Shown here: positions 33,055 to 41,361 of the stretch, piece by piece | Position numbering within the stretch: the first letter of the stretch is position 1 | Layout: each line of letters begins with the position of its first letter | Source: Chloroflexota bacterium | GTDB lineage: Bacteria > Chloroflexota > UBA6077 > JACCZL01 | Reading direction: 5' to 3' | Assembly (NCBI GenBank): GCA_020850535.1 | Contig: JADZEM010000117.1 | Span: 1-64,000 of the forward strand | DNA: 64,000 nt | The notes under the pieces: generated by a model | What the model was told of the DNA's origin: nothing | Seen by the model: only the letters and a program-made list of their open reading frames with translations | Database searches by the model: none | Program-made: the position numbers and the translations under genes

Positions 33055-34308
33055 ATGACGACAACCCTCCCCGATACGCTGGCAACGCGGGCGGCAACGC
33101 CGGCTGCTGACCTCTCACGAGTTGCGGCAAGTGCGCGCCGACGGGCGTGGCTGTGCCTCGTCGCGGCGTTCGTGATCTGGTGCTCGCTGATCGGCTCGGT
33201 GCTGGTCACCGCGTGGACCTACCGGCGCAACGCCACCGAGTCGCCGCCGGCTGCCCTGGCCGTCGAGCGCGGCACCGTGTTCTATGGCGGCTCAGCGACG
33301 TCAGACCAGATGCGCGCCCGCCCGGGCATGACCGCCGAAGAGGGTGGCCTGATCGAAGTCGGCGACAATGGCCGCGCGACCCTCGACCTGTTCGACGGCA
33401 CGACGGTGCGCCTGCTCGGCAACACCAAGCTCGAACTGAGTCAGCTGCGAGTCGGCACCTTCAACGCCGATCACACACGGCTCGTGCTGGGGCTTGTCGA
33501 GGGGGCGGCCCATTTCAACGTCGCCGGCAAGCTCCCATACAGCCGCGAGGTCGTGCTCAATACCCCGCACGGGCGGGTGAGCTTGAGCAAGGGCGAGTAC
33601 CTCGTCTGGGTACAGGAGGACGGCACGCGGGTCTCGTCGTATGTCGGGCAGGCCAAGGCCGGCAGCGACGATCACGCCATCCGCATCCGCGACAGCCAGC
33701 GCGCGCTGCTGCCGACCGACGGGTTCCCGCGCGGCCCGTTCGCCCTCTCCGAGAACCTGCTCCGGAACGGTGATTTCGCACGGCAGTTCCTGGGCTGGAC
33801 GATGCTGGACAAGGGAGAACCGGGCCGCCCGGACGTGGGTGGCACCCGCCGGCTGGTCGAGGAGACCATCGCCGGCCGAAAGATGCAGGCCCTCCGCATC
33901 TCCCGAAACACCGACAAAGACACGCACAACGAGACCGGCGTCTTGCAGGACATCAACCGCGACGTCTCGGCGTACCGAACCATCGCCGTGACCGGCTGGG
34001 TCAAGGTCGATCAGGCCAGCCTGTCGGGCGGCGGCTACCTCGGCTCCGAGTACCCGGTCATGATCCGCGTCCAGTACGTCGACGAGAAGGGCGGCCGCCC
34101 GGGCTGGACGCACGGCTTCTACTACGCCAACCCCGAGCTGCGGCCCACCGAGAACGGGGAGATCGTGGCGCAAGGCGAGTGGTATCCGTTCCTCAGCCGC
34201 CTGACCGATCTGCCGGACCGCCCCATCCTGATCCGATCGATCGAGATCCTCTCCGCGGGCCACGACTTCGACGCGATGGTTGCGGACGTGCGGATCATCG
34301 CCGAATAG
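33055..34308 (+). CDS. Membrane-anchored FecR-domain protein
   Basis: A 417-residue bitopic protein. A membrane helix lies at about 32-54. Outside it, residues about 75-200 look like a FecR domain (AEEGGLIEVGDNGRATLDLFDG, TTVRLLGNTKLELSQL, LVEGAAHFNV). The C-terminal 170 residues (SENLLRNGDFARQFLGWTM onward) have the FDGS-type opening of a carbohydrate-binding-like beta-sandwich. FecR proteins usually regulate an ECF sigma factor, but none is adjacent and the N-terminus lacks the anti-sigma part. A structural or sensing role at the cell surface is more likely. Confidence 0.75.
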   Translation: MTTTLPDTLATRAATPAADLSRVAASARRRAWLCLVAAFVIWCSLIGSVLVTAWTYRRNATESPPAALAVERGTVFYGGSATSDQMRARPGMTAEEGGLIEVGDNGRATLDLFDGTTVRLLGNTKLELSQLRVGTFNADHTRLVLGLVEGAAHFNVAGKLPYSREVVLNTPHGRVSLSKGEYLVWVQEDGTRVSSYVGQAKAGSDDHAIRIRDSQRALLPTDGFPRGPFALSENLLRNGDFARQFLGWTMLDKGEPGRPDVGGTRRLVEETIAGRKMQALRISRNTDKDTHNETGVLQDINRDVSAYRTIAVTGWVKVDQASLSGGGYLGSEYPVMIRVQYVDEKGGRPGWTHGFYYANPELRPTENGEIVAQGEWYPFLSRLTDLPDRPILIRSIEILSAGHDFDAMVADVRIIAE

Positions 34309-34368
34309 GCTCGGGTCGGCCCGGCTGCCGCGAGGCAGATCCGGACGGAAAGCCTGGCCGGCGCGCCG

Positions 34369-36594
34369 TCAGGCGCGTGCGCCGGCTGGCCCTTTCCCGA
34401 CCTCGCGCACGACCGTGAACACGTCCTTGATCGCTTCGAGGCGGTGGAGCACCCGGCTCAGCTTGTCGAGGCCGCTGACCTCGACGGTCGCCCAGACCGT
34501 TGCCGTCTGGTCCTTGTGGACGACGGCGGTCTGGGCCGTCATGCTCAACCCCTCGTCGGCCAGGAGCGCCGCCACGTCGCGCGCCAGCCCGACGCGGTCC
34601 CAGGCCTCGACCCGCACGGTGACGGGGAACATTGAGGCGCCGGTGCTGCCCCAATCGACCTGCACCAGCCGTTCCTGATCCTGCTCGTTCTTGACGCTGG
34701 CGCAGGCGCGGCGATGGACCGTCACGCCCTTGCCGCGTGTGATGTAGCCGATGATGTCGTCGCCGGGCACGGGGTTGCAGCAGTTCGCGAGGCGCGTGAG
34801 CAGATCCCCCACGCCCAGCACGCGGATAGCGCTGGTGCTCGGGATCGTCGCTCGGCGGAGGGTCGGGGCCTCGTCCACATCGTGCGGCGGCTTGAACTCG
34901 CTGCCGATCCGCATCGCCACCTGGTGCGGGTGGATGTCCCCGTAGCCGACCGCCGCCAGGAAGTCGTCGAGCTTCTCGTACTTGAACGTGGTCGCCACAT
35001 CCTCAAGCTTGACGTTGTCGAACGAGAGCCGCTTCAGCTCCTTCTCGACCGCTTCCCTGCCGCGTGTGACGTTCTCGCCGCGCTGCTGCTTGCGGAACCA
35101 CTGGCGGATCTTCTCGCGGGCGTTCGCGGTCTTGACGTAGCCGAGATTCGGGTTCAGCCAGTCGCGGCTCGGGCCTTTGGAGCCGCGCGCCGTGATGACC
35201 TCGACGATATCGCCGTTCTGCAGCTCGTGGTCGAGCGGCACCATCCGCCCGTTGACCTTCGCGCCGACGCACTGATGCCCGACGTCCGTGTGGACGCGAT
35301 AGGCGAAGTCCAGGGGCGTCGCGCCCTCGGCCATCTCTTTGATCTCGCCGCGCGGCGTGAAGACGTAGACCTGCTCCTGGAACACATCGGTCCGCAGCGA
35401 GTCCACGAACGCCTGCGCGCCCTGCGCGACGTCGCGCTGCCAGTCCATCAACTGGCGCAGCCAGGCCACCTTGGCGTCGAAGTGCCCGTCCTGCCGCCGA
35501 CCTTCCTTGTAGCGCCAGTGGGCGGCAACGCCGTACTCGGCAACCTGGTGCATCTCCGAGGTGCGGATCTGAATCTCGAGCGGGTGGCCCTCCAGGGCGA
35601 CGACCGTCGTGTGGAGCGACTGGTAGCCGCTCTCCTTGCGATTGGCGATGTAGTCGTCGAACTGGCCCGGCATCGGCCGCCACAGGGCATGCACCTGCCC
35701 GAGCACGCTGTAGCACTCGGGCAGGGTGTCCACCAGCACGCGCACGGCCAGCAGGTCGTAGATCTGCGAGATGTCCGCCTGCCTGGAGCGCATCTTCCGG
35801 TAGATGCTGTAGATGTGCTTCGGTCGACCGGTGATGTCGGCCTGGACGCCGACGCTCTCAAGCTCCTCGCGCAGCCGGCTGATGACGCGCGCGATGTACT
35901 CCTCGCGCTCGACGCGGCGGTTGGAGAGCTGACCGGCGATCTCCTTGTAGATCGACGGCTCCAGGTGCCTGAACGAGAGATCCTCGAGCTGCCACTTGAT
36001 CTGACCGATGCCCAGGCGCGCCGCCAGCGGCGCGTAGATGTCCATCGTCTCCTGGGCGACGCGCCGCCGCTTCTCGACGGGACGGGCGTCCAGCGTCCGC
36101 ATGTTGTGCAGGCGGTCGGCAAGCTTGATCAGCACGACGCGGATGTCGTCGGCCATCGCCAGGAACATCTTCCGCATGCTCTCAGCCCAGATCGTCTGCT
36201 TGTCGACGGGCTGGAACACCTGCTCCCCGTTCTCGTGGAACCAGGGCACGCGCGAGAGCTTGGTCACGCCATCGACGAGCCGCGCGACCTCTGGACCGAA
36301 GCGCGTCTCCAGGTCAGCGATCGAGACGTCGCAGTCCTCGGCCACGTCGTGCAGGAGGGCCGCGATCACGGTCGTCGCGTCGAGCTGCAGCTCGGCAACG
36401 GTCTCGGTGACGGCCAGCGGATGGGTGATGTACGGATCACCCGACTCGCGGAGCTGGCCCTCGTGGGCATCGCGGGCGAACTCGAAGGCGCGCCGGACTG
36501 CGTCCACATCGCTCGGAGTCAGGTACGTGGAAACCTGCTCGAGAAGGGCGGACGGGGAGACCTCAGAAGCAGCGGGAGCGCCAGTTTCGAGCAT
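34369..36594 (-). CDS. rel: Bifunctional (p)ppGpp synthetase/hydrolase Rel
   Basis: A 741-residue long RSH protein. The HD hydrolase domain (about 30-190) has H82-D83 in ALLHDVAEDCD. The synthetase domain (about 230-390) has PKHIYSIYRKM and EIQIRTSEMHQVAEYGVAAH. TGS is near 410-470 (VYVFTPRGEIKEMAEGATPLDFAYRVH), followed by the zinc-finger/CC region and a C-terminal ACT domain (FPVTVRVEAWDRVGLARDVAALL). Hydrolase and synthetase residues are both present, so it should make and break the stringent alarmone. Start 36594 follows GGAGAAAGG; a short-leader promoter is visible. Confidence 0.95.
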   Translation of the reverse strand: MLETGAPAASEVSPSALLEQVSTYLTPSDVDAVRRAFEFARDAHEGQLRESGDPYITHPLAVTETVAELQLDATTVIAALLHDVAEDCDVSIADLETRFGPEVARLVDGVTKLSRVPWFHENGEQVFQPVDKQTIWAESMRKMFLAMADDIRVVLIKLADRLHNMRTLDARPVEKRRRVAQETMDIYAPLAARLGIGQIKWQLEDLSFRHLEPSIYKEIAGQLSNRRVEREEYIARVISRLREELESVGVQADITGRPKHIYSIYRKMRSRQADISQIYDLLAVRVLVDTLPECYSVLGQVHALWRPMPGQFDDYIANRKESGYQSLHTTVVALEGHPLEIQIRTSEMHQVAEYGVAAHWRYKEGRRQDGHFDAKVAWLRQLMDWQRDVAQGAQAFVDSLRTDVFQEQVYVFTPRGEIKEMAEGATPLDFAYRVHTDVGHQCVGAKVNGRMVPLDHELQNGDIVEVITARGSKGPSRDWLNPNLGYVKTANAREKIRQWFRKQQRGENVTRGREAVEKELKRLSFDNVKLEDVATTFKYEKLDDFLAAVGYGDIHPHQVAMRIGSEFKPPHDVDEAPTLRRATIPSTSAIRVLGVGDLLTRLANCCNPVPGDDIIGYITRGKGVTVHRRACASVKNEQDQERLVQVDWGSTGASMFPVTVRVEAWDRVGLARDVAALLADEGLSMTAQTAVVHKDQTATVWATVEVSGLDKLSRVLHRLEAIKDVFTVVREVGKGPAGARA

Positions 36595-36610
36595 GTATCG
36601 CCTTTCTCCG

Positions 36611-36616
36611 AGTATA
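36611..36616 (-). promoter_or_regulatory. Extended -10 element of rel
   Basis: On the minus strand TGCTATACT ends in the hexamer TATACT (36611-36616). The start would be near 36604, leaving only about 10 bases before the ATG at 36594. No clear -35 is seen. The same TGCTATACT stands ahead of tRNA-Lys. Confidence 0.5.
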
Positions 36617-36695
36617 GCACGCGGTGGACACGGGCTCCGCGACGATTCCGCGAGGCCTGACGACACAGGAATGCGGAGCGGCCAGAGGCATGGAA

Positions 36696-37676
36696 TCATC
36701 CGAGCCTTGCCTGATCGGAGACCGCGGGGATGCCGTGCAGGCCGCTCGCCAGCAGGACCGCGCGGCGGATCGACTCGGCGACCACGTCGGCCACGGCGGC
36801 GGTGACTTCCAACGGAATCGGCCAGACCCGGTCCGTGCCAGACAACGCGGGGGCCGTCGACAGGGCGAAGAACGTGTCGCCGTCAAACGATGTGTGAGCT
36901 GGACGCACGGCCAGCGCCAGCCCATCCTGGGCCACCTGGGCCAGTCGGGTTACGCCAGCGGCGTCCAGTGGGAGATCGGTCGCAACCACGCCGATGGTCG
37001 TGTTCTCGCCGGCACGCGGTGCGTCAACGGGCGACGGCAGAGCCTCGGACGAGCGGCAGCCGGCCAGCACCTCACCATCTGGACCATAGACCTCGCCCAC
37101 CGCGTTCAGGACCACCAGCGCACCGATCACATGGTCGCCGACGCGCCTGCTGGCCGTGCCGACGCCGCCCTTGATCGGGCGTTCCGCACCCGCCAGTTTG
37201 GCGACCGTGGCGCCGGTTCCCGCGCCGACCGTTCCCTCGGCTGGACGGTCGGCCGTCGCGGCGTCGCAGGCCGCACGCCCCATGGCTGCATCTGGCCGCA
37301 CGTCCGCCCGCCCGATCCCGAGATCGTAGATCACGGCGCTCGGCACGATGGGCACCACGCCGGCCCGCGTCTGATACCCCTCGCCCCGGGCTTCGAGATG
37401 CGCCATAACGCCGTCTGCCGCGGCCAGCCCGAACGCGCTGCCGCCTGCCAAGATCACGCCGTGCACGCGCTCAACGGTGCTGTCAGGCCGGAGCAGGTCG
37501 GTCTCACGGGTGCCGGGCGCGCCGCCCCGCACGTCAACGCCGCCGACCGCCCCGCCGGCGCACAGCACCACCGTACAGCCGGTCGCCGCGTCCAGATTCG
37601 TGGCATGCCCGACCACGATGCGCGGCACATCGCAGATCGAGCCAGGAGCGTGGCCCACGTGGGGCGACAGCGGCAT
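36696..37676 (-). CDS. P1-family (DmpA/NylC-like) N-terminal-nucleophile peptidase
   Basis: A 326-residue member of the P1/DmpA family, whose members self-cleave and act as aminopeptidases or amidases. The probable self-cleavage site is the Asn-Thr bond in GENTTIGVVATD, as in NylC-type enzymes. Other family segments are VVGHATNLDAATGCTVVL, VILAGGSAFGLAAADGVM, VPIVPSAVIYDLG and GTVGAGTGATVAK. ATG 37676 is chosen because the frame beyond it is unconserved. It is divergent from the uracil-DNA glycosylase gene by about 96 bases. Physiological substrate unknown. Confidence 0.88.
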   Translation of the reverse strand: MPLSPHVGHAPGSICDVPRIVVGHATNLDAATGCTVVLCAGGAVGGVDVRGGAPGTRETDLLRPDSTVERVHGVILAGGSAFGLAAADGVMAHLEARGEGYQTRAGVVPIVPSAVIYDLGIGRADVRPDAAMGRAACDAATADRPAEGTVGAGTGATVAKLAGAERPIKGGVGTASRRVGDHVIGALVVLNAVGEVYGPDGEVLAGCRSSEALPSPVDAPRAGENTTIGVVATDLPLDAAGVTRLAQVAQDGLALAVRPAHTSFDGDTFFALSTAPALSGTDRVWPIPLEVTAAVADVVAESIRRAVLLASGLHGIPAVSDQARLG

Positions 37677-37772
37677 GGTGCTGGTGAGCGTACCGAAACG
37701 ACAATCCCCTGTCCAGCCCCTGCGTCTGACACGATGTTGCCCGAAGCTGGTGCTCGGTCGTACAGTCGAGGC

Positions 37773-38402
37773 GTGACCACCGAGCAGACTCGCCTCGACC
37801 TGATCGCCGATCTTCACGAACGCATCGTTGACTGCCGTGCCTGCCACACCGCCGGATACGTCAGCGGAGTCCGCCCGCTGCGCCATCCCTGGTCCGAGCG
37901 CCAGCGCACGATGATCGTCGGGCAGGCGCCAGGGTCGCAAACGGAGGCCCGGCGGTTCCACTTCGCCGGGCCGGGCGGCCTGCTGCTCGGCCGCTGGCTG
38001 GCGCAGGCCGGCTACGATCCCGATGGCTGGCGGGAGCAGTGCTACATCACGTCGCTGACGCGCTGCTTTCCGGGTAAAGCGCCGAAGGGCAGCGGCGACC
38101 GCAAGCCCTCACCCGCCGAGCTGGCGCTGTGCCGGCCGTTCCTGGAGGCCGAGCTTCGGCTGATCCGGCCGCGCGTCGTGCTGGCCGTGGGCGGGATGGC
38201 CATCGAGCACTTGCTGGGCGCGACGGGCAAACGACCGCTGCACGAGATCGTGGGTGAGGTGATCGAGATCGACGGCCGGCCGATCGTCCCGCTGCCCCAC
38301 CCGTCAGGCGTCAGCCGCTGGTTGAACGCGCCGGCCAACCGGGCGCTGGTCGACGCTGCCCTGGCGCGGCTCTCGGAGCTGCGGCAGTCACTCGACCTGT
38401 AG
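37773..38402 (+). CDS. Iron-sulfur uracil-DNA glycosylase (family 4/5-like)
   Basis: A 209-residue UDG-fold protein that should remove uracil from DNA. Four cysteines suit a 4Fe-4S cluster: C21 and C24 (CRAC), one in LTRCFPGK and one in LALCRPF. The active-site motif is MIVGQAPGSQTEA, and the C-terminal DNA-intercalation motif is PLPHPSGVSRW. The GQAPG motif replaces the GExPG of classic family 4, so family 5 or a related branch is possible. The GTG start follows GAGG closely. Confidence 0.88.
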   Translation: MTTEQTRLDLIADLHERIVDCRACHTAGYVSGVRPLRHPWSERQRTMIVGQAPGSQTEARRFHFAGPGGLLLGRWLAQAGYDPDGWREQCYITSLTRCFPGKAPKGSGDRKPSPAELALCRPFLEAELRLIRPRVVLAVGGMAIEHLLGATGKRPLHEIVGEVIEIDGRPIVPLPHPSGVSRWLNAPANRALVDAALARLSELRQSLDL

Positions 38403-38448
38403 AGAGTGGCACGTGCGCGCTCGGCAGCGACTTGCCGCGGACGCCCTG

Positions 38449-39363
38449 TCAGCGCGTGGGGCCGCTCCCGGAGCGCAGCAGCCAGGTGTGGGTCTTGGCG
38501 CGAAGCTGGGCCGGGGCGAAGGGCCGCAGCAGGTAGTCGTTCGCGCCGGCCTCGATAGCCGCGACCACGTGCTCTGGATGGCCGGGCGGCGTCAGCACGA
38601 TGATGGGAGTCTCGCCAATGGCAGGACAGGAGCGCAGCAGCTTGCAGGCGGTCACGCCGTCGCGGCCGTCCCCGCCGACGCTCAGCAGCACGATGTCCGG
38701 GCGGCTGTCCTCGGCCGTCGCGATCAGCTCGGACAGGTCGACGGCGTGCAGCACGGTCAGATCATCTTCGAGCAGCTCGCGGATCTTGCCGACAATCGTG
38801 GCGTCGGCATCGGCCACCAGCACTTTCGGCGTCGCCGTCAGCACGAGTTGGCCGCCGGCCTCGGCCTGCCGGAGCCGGTCGTACGTCAGGGCGTTCTCAA
38901 TCGCCAGGGCACAGCGGGTCGAGACGCGCTCAAAGCGCTTGACATCGTCGGCGACAAACGGGCCGTCGCCGCGCTTGTTGAGCACCTGCAGCACCCCGAC
39001 GATCCGTCCGTCACGCGCCCGCAGCGGCCCACACAGGATGCTGCGGGTGCGGTAGCCGGTCTGACGGTCGACGGCCGGGTTGAAGCGGGCGTCGGCGTAC
39101 GGGTCTTGAACGTTCAGCACCTCGCCGGTCGTCGCGACGTGGCCGGCGATGCCCCGGTTGGATGGGAAGCGGAGAATCTGCTGCCCCATCCCCAGCGCCA
39201 CGCGCGACCACAGCTCCTGGCGCGCCTCGTCGAGCAGGAAGATCGACGAGCGGTCGGCTTCCATGTCGCCGACGGCCTCGCGGGCGAGGAAATCGAGCAA
39301 GTCGTCAAACGTGCGATCTCGCCCGACGAAGTCTCCACCCTGCGTTGTGCTGATGTCGACCAC
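38449..39363 (-). CDS. GAF domain protein with a degenerate receiver domain
   Basis: About 304 residues. The first domain is GAF (about 15-175: SSIFLLDEARQELWSRVALG, ILRFPSNRGIAGHVATTGE, LCGPLRARDGRIVGVLQVLN), similar to GAFs of cyclase and phosphodiesterase regulators. The second (about 185-300) is a receiver fold, but its phospho-acceptor Asp is Ser (DIVLLSVGGDGRDG) and the conserved Lys is Arg (YLLRPF). VADADAT keeps part of the acidic pocket. It should not be phosphorylated normally and may sense ligand through GAF and signal by binding. GTG 39363 is a guess; 39369 is equally possible. Confidence 0.75.
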   Translation of the reverse strand: MVDISTTQGGDFVGRDRTFDDLLDFLAREAVGDMEADRSSIFLLDEARQELWSRVALGMGQQILRFPSNRGIAGHVATTGEVLNVQDPYADARFNPAVDRQTGYRTRSILCGPLRARDGRIVGVLQVLNKRGDGPFVADDVKRFERVSTRCALAIENALTYDRLRQAEAGGQLVLTATPKVLVADADATIVGKIRELLEDDLTVLHAVDLSELIATAEDSRPDIVLLSVGGDGRDGVTACKLLRSCPAIGETPIIVLTPPGHPEHVVAAIEAGANDYLLRPFAPAQLRAKTHTWLLRSGSGPTR

Positions 39364-39540
39364 GATCACCCCGAACGACAAGTCGAATACGCACGTCACG
39401 TGCCGAGGCAGCGTTGTAGCGTACCTGCGACGGACCACGCACGCCCGGATCGTACCACAGCGGCTGTCACACGTCGCGTGCCACACGGCACGTTCCTGCC
39501 TCGATCGGCGACGCGGCAGCGCGGGAGGGGCTGGCATGGA

Positions 39541-39568
39541 AGAGGAGCCGCCTCACGGCTGCTCCTCG
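39541..39568 (-). terminator. Probable terminator of tRNA-Arg
   Basis: On the minus strand, just after the tRNA, GAGGAGC...GCTCCTC can pair around a GC-rich centre and is followed by TTCC. The stem has an interior mismatch, so efficiency is uncertain. Confidence 0.45.
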
Positions 39569-39579
39569 TGATCTCCGTC

Positions 39580-39654
39580 TGGTACGCCCGGAGGGACTCG
39601 AACCCCCGCATCTGGCTCCGGAGGCCAGCGCTCTATCCACTGAGCTACGGGCGC
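39580..39654 (-). tRNA. tRNA-Arg(CCG)
   Basis: A 75-base cloverleaf on the minus strand. Acceptor GCGCCCG pairs with CGGGCGT (first pair G-U). The D arm is GCTC...GAGC, and the anticodon stem CTGGC/GCCAG encloses CTCCGGA, giving CCG. The T arm is GGGGGTTCGAGTCCCTC-like. Discriminator A and CCA are encoded. Confidence 0.95.
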
Positions 39655-39664
39655 GTGACTCCTC

Positions 39665-39694
39665 AGTGTACCGTGAGCCGGATGGTCGCCGCAA
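39665..39694 (-). promoter_or_regulatory. Promoter of tRNA-Arg
   Basis: Minus-strand TTGCGG (39694-39689) and TACACT (39670-39665) are separated by 18 bases. The expected start is about 5 bases before the tRNA. Confidence 0.55.
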
Positions 39695-39743
39695 CGATGG
39701 TGGTCAGCCCACACACAACCAGGAATCTCGAATCGCTGAATTC

Positions 39744-39763
39744 ATACCCCCGTATGGTATGAT
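39744..39763 (+). promoter_or_regulatory. CsoR-family operator overlapping the -10 of its own gene
   Basis: ATACCCCCGTATGGTAT (39744-39760) is the AT-flanked G/C-tract palindrome typical of CsoR/CstR/FrmR operators. TATGAT at 39758-39763 is a likely -10, so repressor binding would block RNA polymerase. Only one such site is seen, pointing to autoregulation. Confidence 0.65.
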
Positions 39764-39835
39764 GCGATGGACGAGAAACCGGCGCCTGCGACCTGGGCGG
39801 ACTCGTGTGGCCCTGGCCGGACGAAGGAGAGGATC

Positions 39836-40102
39836 ATGCCATCGCGCGCTGACCAGGAGAAGCTGATCAAGGATCGCCTGTCGCGGATCGAGGGTCAGAT
39901 CAGGGGCATCCAGCGGATGATCGACGAGGGGCGTCAGTGCGACGACATCCTCACCCAGGTGCTGGCCGCTCGCACGGCGCTCGAACGCACGGCCGGCGAG
40001 ATCGTCGGCACCTACATCGACGAGTGCATGACCGGGAACCCGCCAGACGAGGCCCGCTCGCGCCTCCAGCGGACGGTCAAACTGCTGACTCGCGTCTCGT
40101 AG
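39836..40102 (+). CDS. CsoR/CstR-family (DUF156) repressor
   Basis: An 88-residue all-helical repressor (LSRIEGQIRGIQRMIDEGRQCDDILTQ is spread over residues 15-41). The sensing cysteines C35 and C64 are present, but the His that copper sensors of this family carry four residues before the second Cys is Tyr60 (GTYIDECM). Loss of that His is a mark of the persulfide sensor CstR rather than copper CsoR, so reactive sulfur is a plausible signal. ATG 39836 follows AAGGAGAGG. No transporter, sulfurtransferase or copper ATPase gene lies downstream; a hairpin ends the transcript. Confidence 0.85.
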   Translation: MPSRADQEKLIKDRLSRIEGQIRGIQRMIDEGRQCDDILTQVLAARTALERTAGEIVGTYIDECMTGNPPDEARSRLQRTVKLLTRVS

Positions 40103-40155
40103 CCAGTCCCCGACTGTCACCAGCCGCGTAGTAACCCGAGACCCCAAGACCCCCA

Positions 40156-40190
40156 GAGGCCCCGACCGGCCGCAAGCCGGTCGGGGCCTC
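40156..40190. terminator. Bidirectional terminator hairpin
   Basis: A perfect 15-bp stem (arms 40156-40170 and 40176-40190) with loop CGCAA lies between the convergent repressor and aldolase genes. No T-run follows, so it may act through structure or with Rho. Confidence 0.6.
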
Positions 40191-40230
40191 TCGGTGCGGT
40201 TCTGGTCAGCCGATCTACGCTGGCGGCGGC

Positions 40231-41028
40231 TTAGCCGAGGGACGCCACCGCGTCGCGCAAGGCCTTGCCTTCCTTGGCGTAGAACTGCCGCAGGATGGCC
40301 GTATCGGTGGACAGGTTGAAGTCCTTCACGCCGAACTTCGCGTAGTACTCGACCTCGGCCGCGCTTCCGATCTCGGCGCGTGGGCGGACACCCATTTTCA
40401 CCGCCGTCCGCATGCAGTACTCGCGGGCCTCGATGACCTCGGGATGCAGGCCGGTCGCATAGTCACGGTTCGGCTTGCCGATGCTCAGGCCGTAGTCGGC
40501 GGGACCGAACTGCACCATGTCCACGCCCGGCACCTTCAGGATCTCTTCGAGATTCTGGATCGCGCCGCTCTTCTCGACCATCAGCACGATCACGGCGTCG
40601 TTGTAGTACTCGATGTAGTCGCTCGCCATGCCGACCTGGATGCGGCCGCCGGCCATACCGTGCGTGAACGCGTTGCCGGGGCCTTCGGGCCGAATCATCT
40701 TGACGGCCGCCTCGGCATCCGCTGCCGTGCGGATATCGGTGAAGAGCAGGTTCTGGATGCCTGCCGACATCGCGCGGATAGCCAGGTGCCACTGCCCCGA
40801 CTGCTCCATCTTGATCATGCCGGCGAAGTTCGGCGACAGCTCGATGGCCCGGCCGATGTTGTCGAGGTCGTGCATCGTGTATGGGGCGTACTCGGCCACG
40901 AACTCGACGTAGTCGAACTGGCCGCTCCGCCCGACATACTCGAACAGCGTCGGCCACGGCGCGGCGACGCGCGTGCCGAACGTCGGCTTGCCTTCGTCGA
41001 GCAGGACGCGCAGGGGATTCTTGCGCAT
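40231..41028 (-). CDS. HpcH/HpaI-family aldolase-like protein lacking the catalytic His
   Basis: A 265-residue TIM-barrel protein of the HpcH/HpaI class II aldolase/citrate-lyase superfamily. Metal ligands look kept: Glu in MVEKSGAIQNL and Asp in VQFGPADYGLSIG, with VPGVD between. But the EHAP catalytic-His motif reads EYAP (Tyr47), and the substrate-binding Arg on the next strand appears to be Lys73 (GMIKME). It likely still binds a divalent metal and a 2-keto acid but uses altered chemistry. It is divergent from the ThDP enzyme at 41362, suggesting one pathway. The ribosome binding site is weak. Confidence 0.82.
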   Translation of the reverse strand: MRKNPLRVLLDEGKPTFGTRVAAPWPTLFEYVGRSGQFDYVEFVAEYAPYTMHDLDNIGRAIELSPNFAGMIKMEQSGQWHLAIRAMSAGIQNLLFTDIRTAADAEAAVKMIRPEGPGNAFTHGMAGGRIQVGMASDYIEYYNDAVIVLMVEKSGAIQNLEEILKVPGVDMVQFGPADYGLSIGKPNRDYATGLHPEVIEAREYCMRTAVKMGVRPRAEIGSAAEVEYYAKFGVKDFNLSTDTAILRQFYAKEGKALRDAVASLG

Positions 41029-41361
41029 GGTTGAAGGATTCCCTTCTGTGTGGGGTGCCCATACGGTAGCGCCGACGACGCGCGATGACAACCTCACGCG
41101 GCTGGCTACGCCCGCACCCTCTCCGGTGTCCCACTCGGCCAGGAGCCGGCCGCCTTCGATCTTGAGCGGCGGAAGACATTCGGTGGCCGGATATGACATC
41201 ATGCCGCGCGAGTCGTGACAGCCGTCTCGCTCCGCGCGCTCTCGCTTGCGCCCCGCTTGGCGTTGGCAGATTCCAGGGCCACGGACACGACATCAAGGCG
41301 GGCGCATGGTGCCAGGTTGCACCGGCGCGCGACCCGCGTCCCAACGGAGGGGACTGCTTCT
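41029..41361. other. Shared upstream region of the aldolase-like and ThDP genes
   Basis: 333 bases between divergent genes. A GGAGGGG ribosome binding site stands before 41362. A GGTGC-N6-GCACC inverted repeat lies near 41308 in the ThDP leader. No confident promoter or coding frame was recognised. Confidence 0.4.

Noticed and set aside
34714-36660. 648-codon plus-strand frame antisense to rel
   Set aside because: It is a shadow of a highly conserved gene, with no ribosome binding site or motif.
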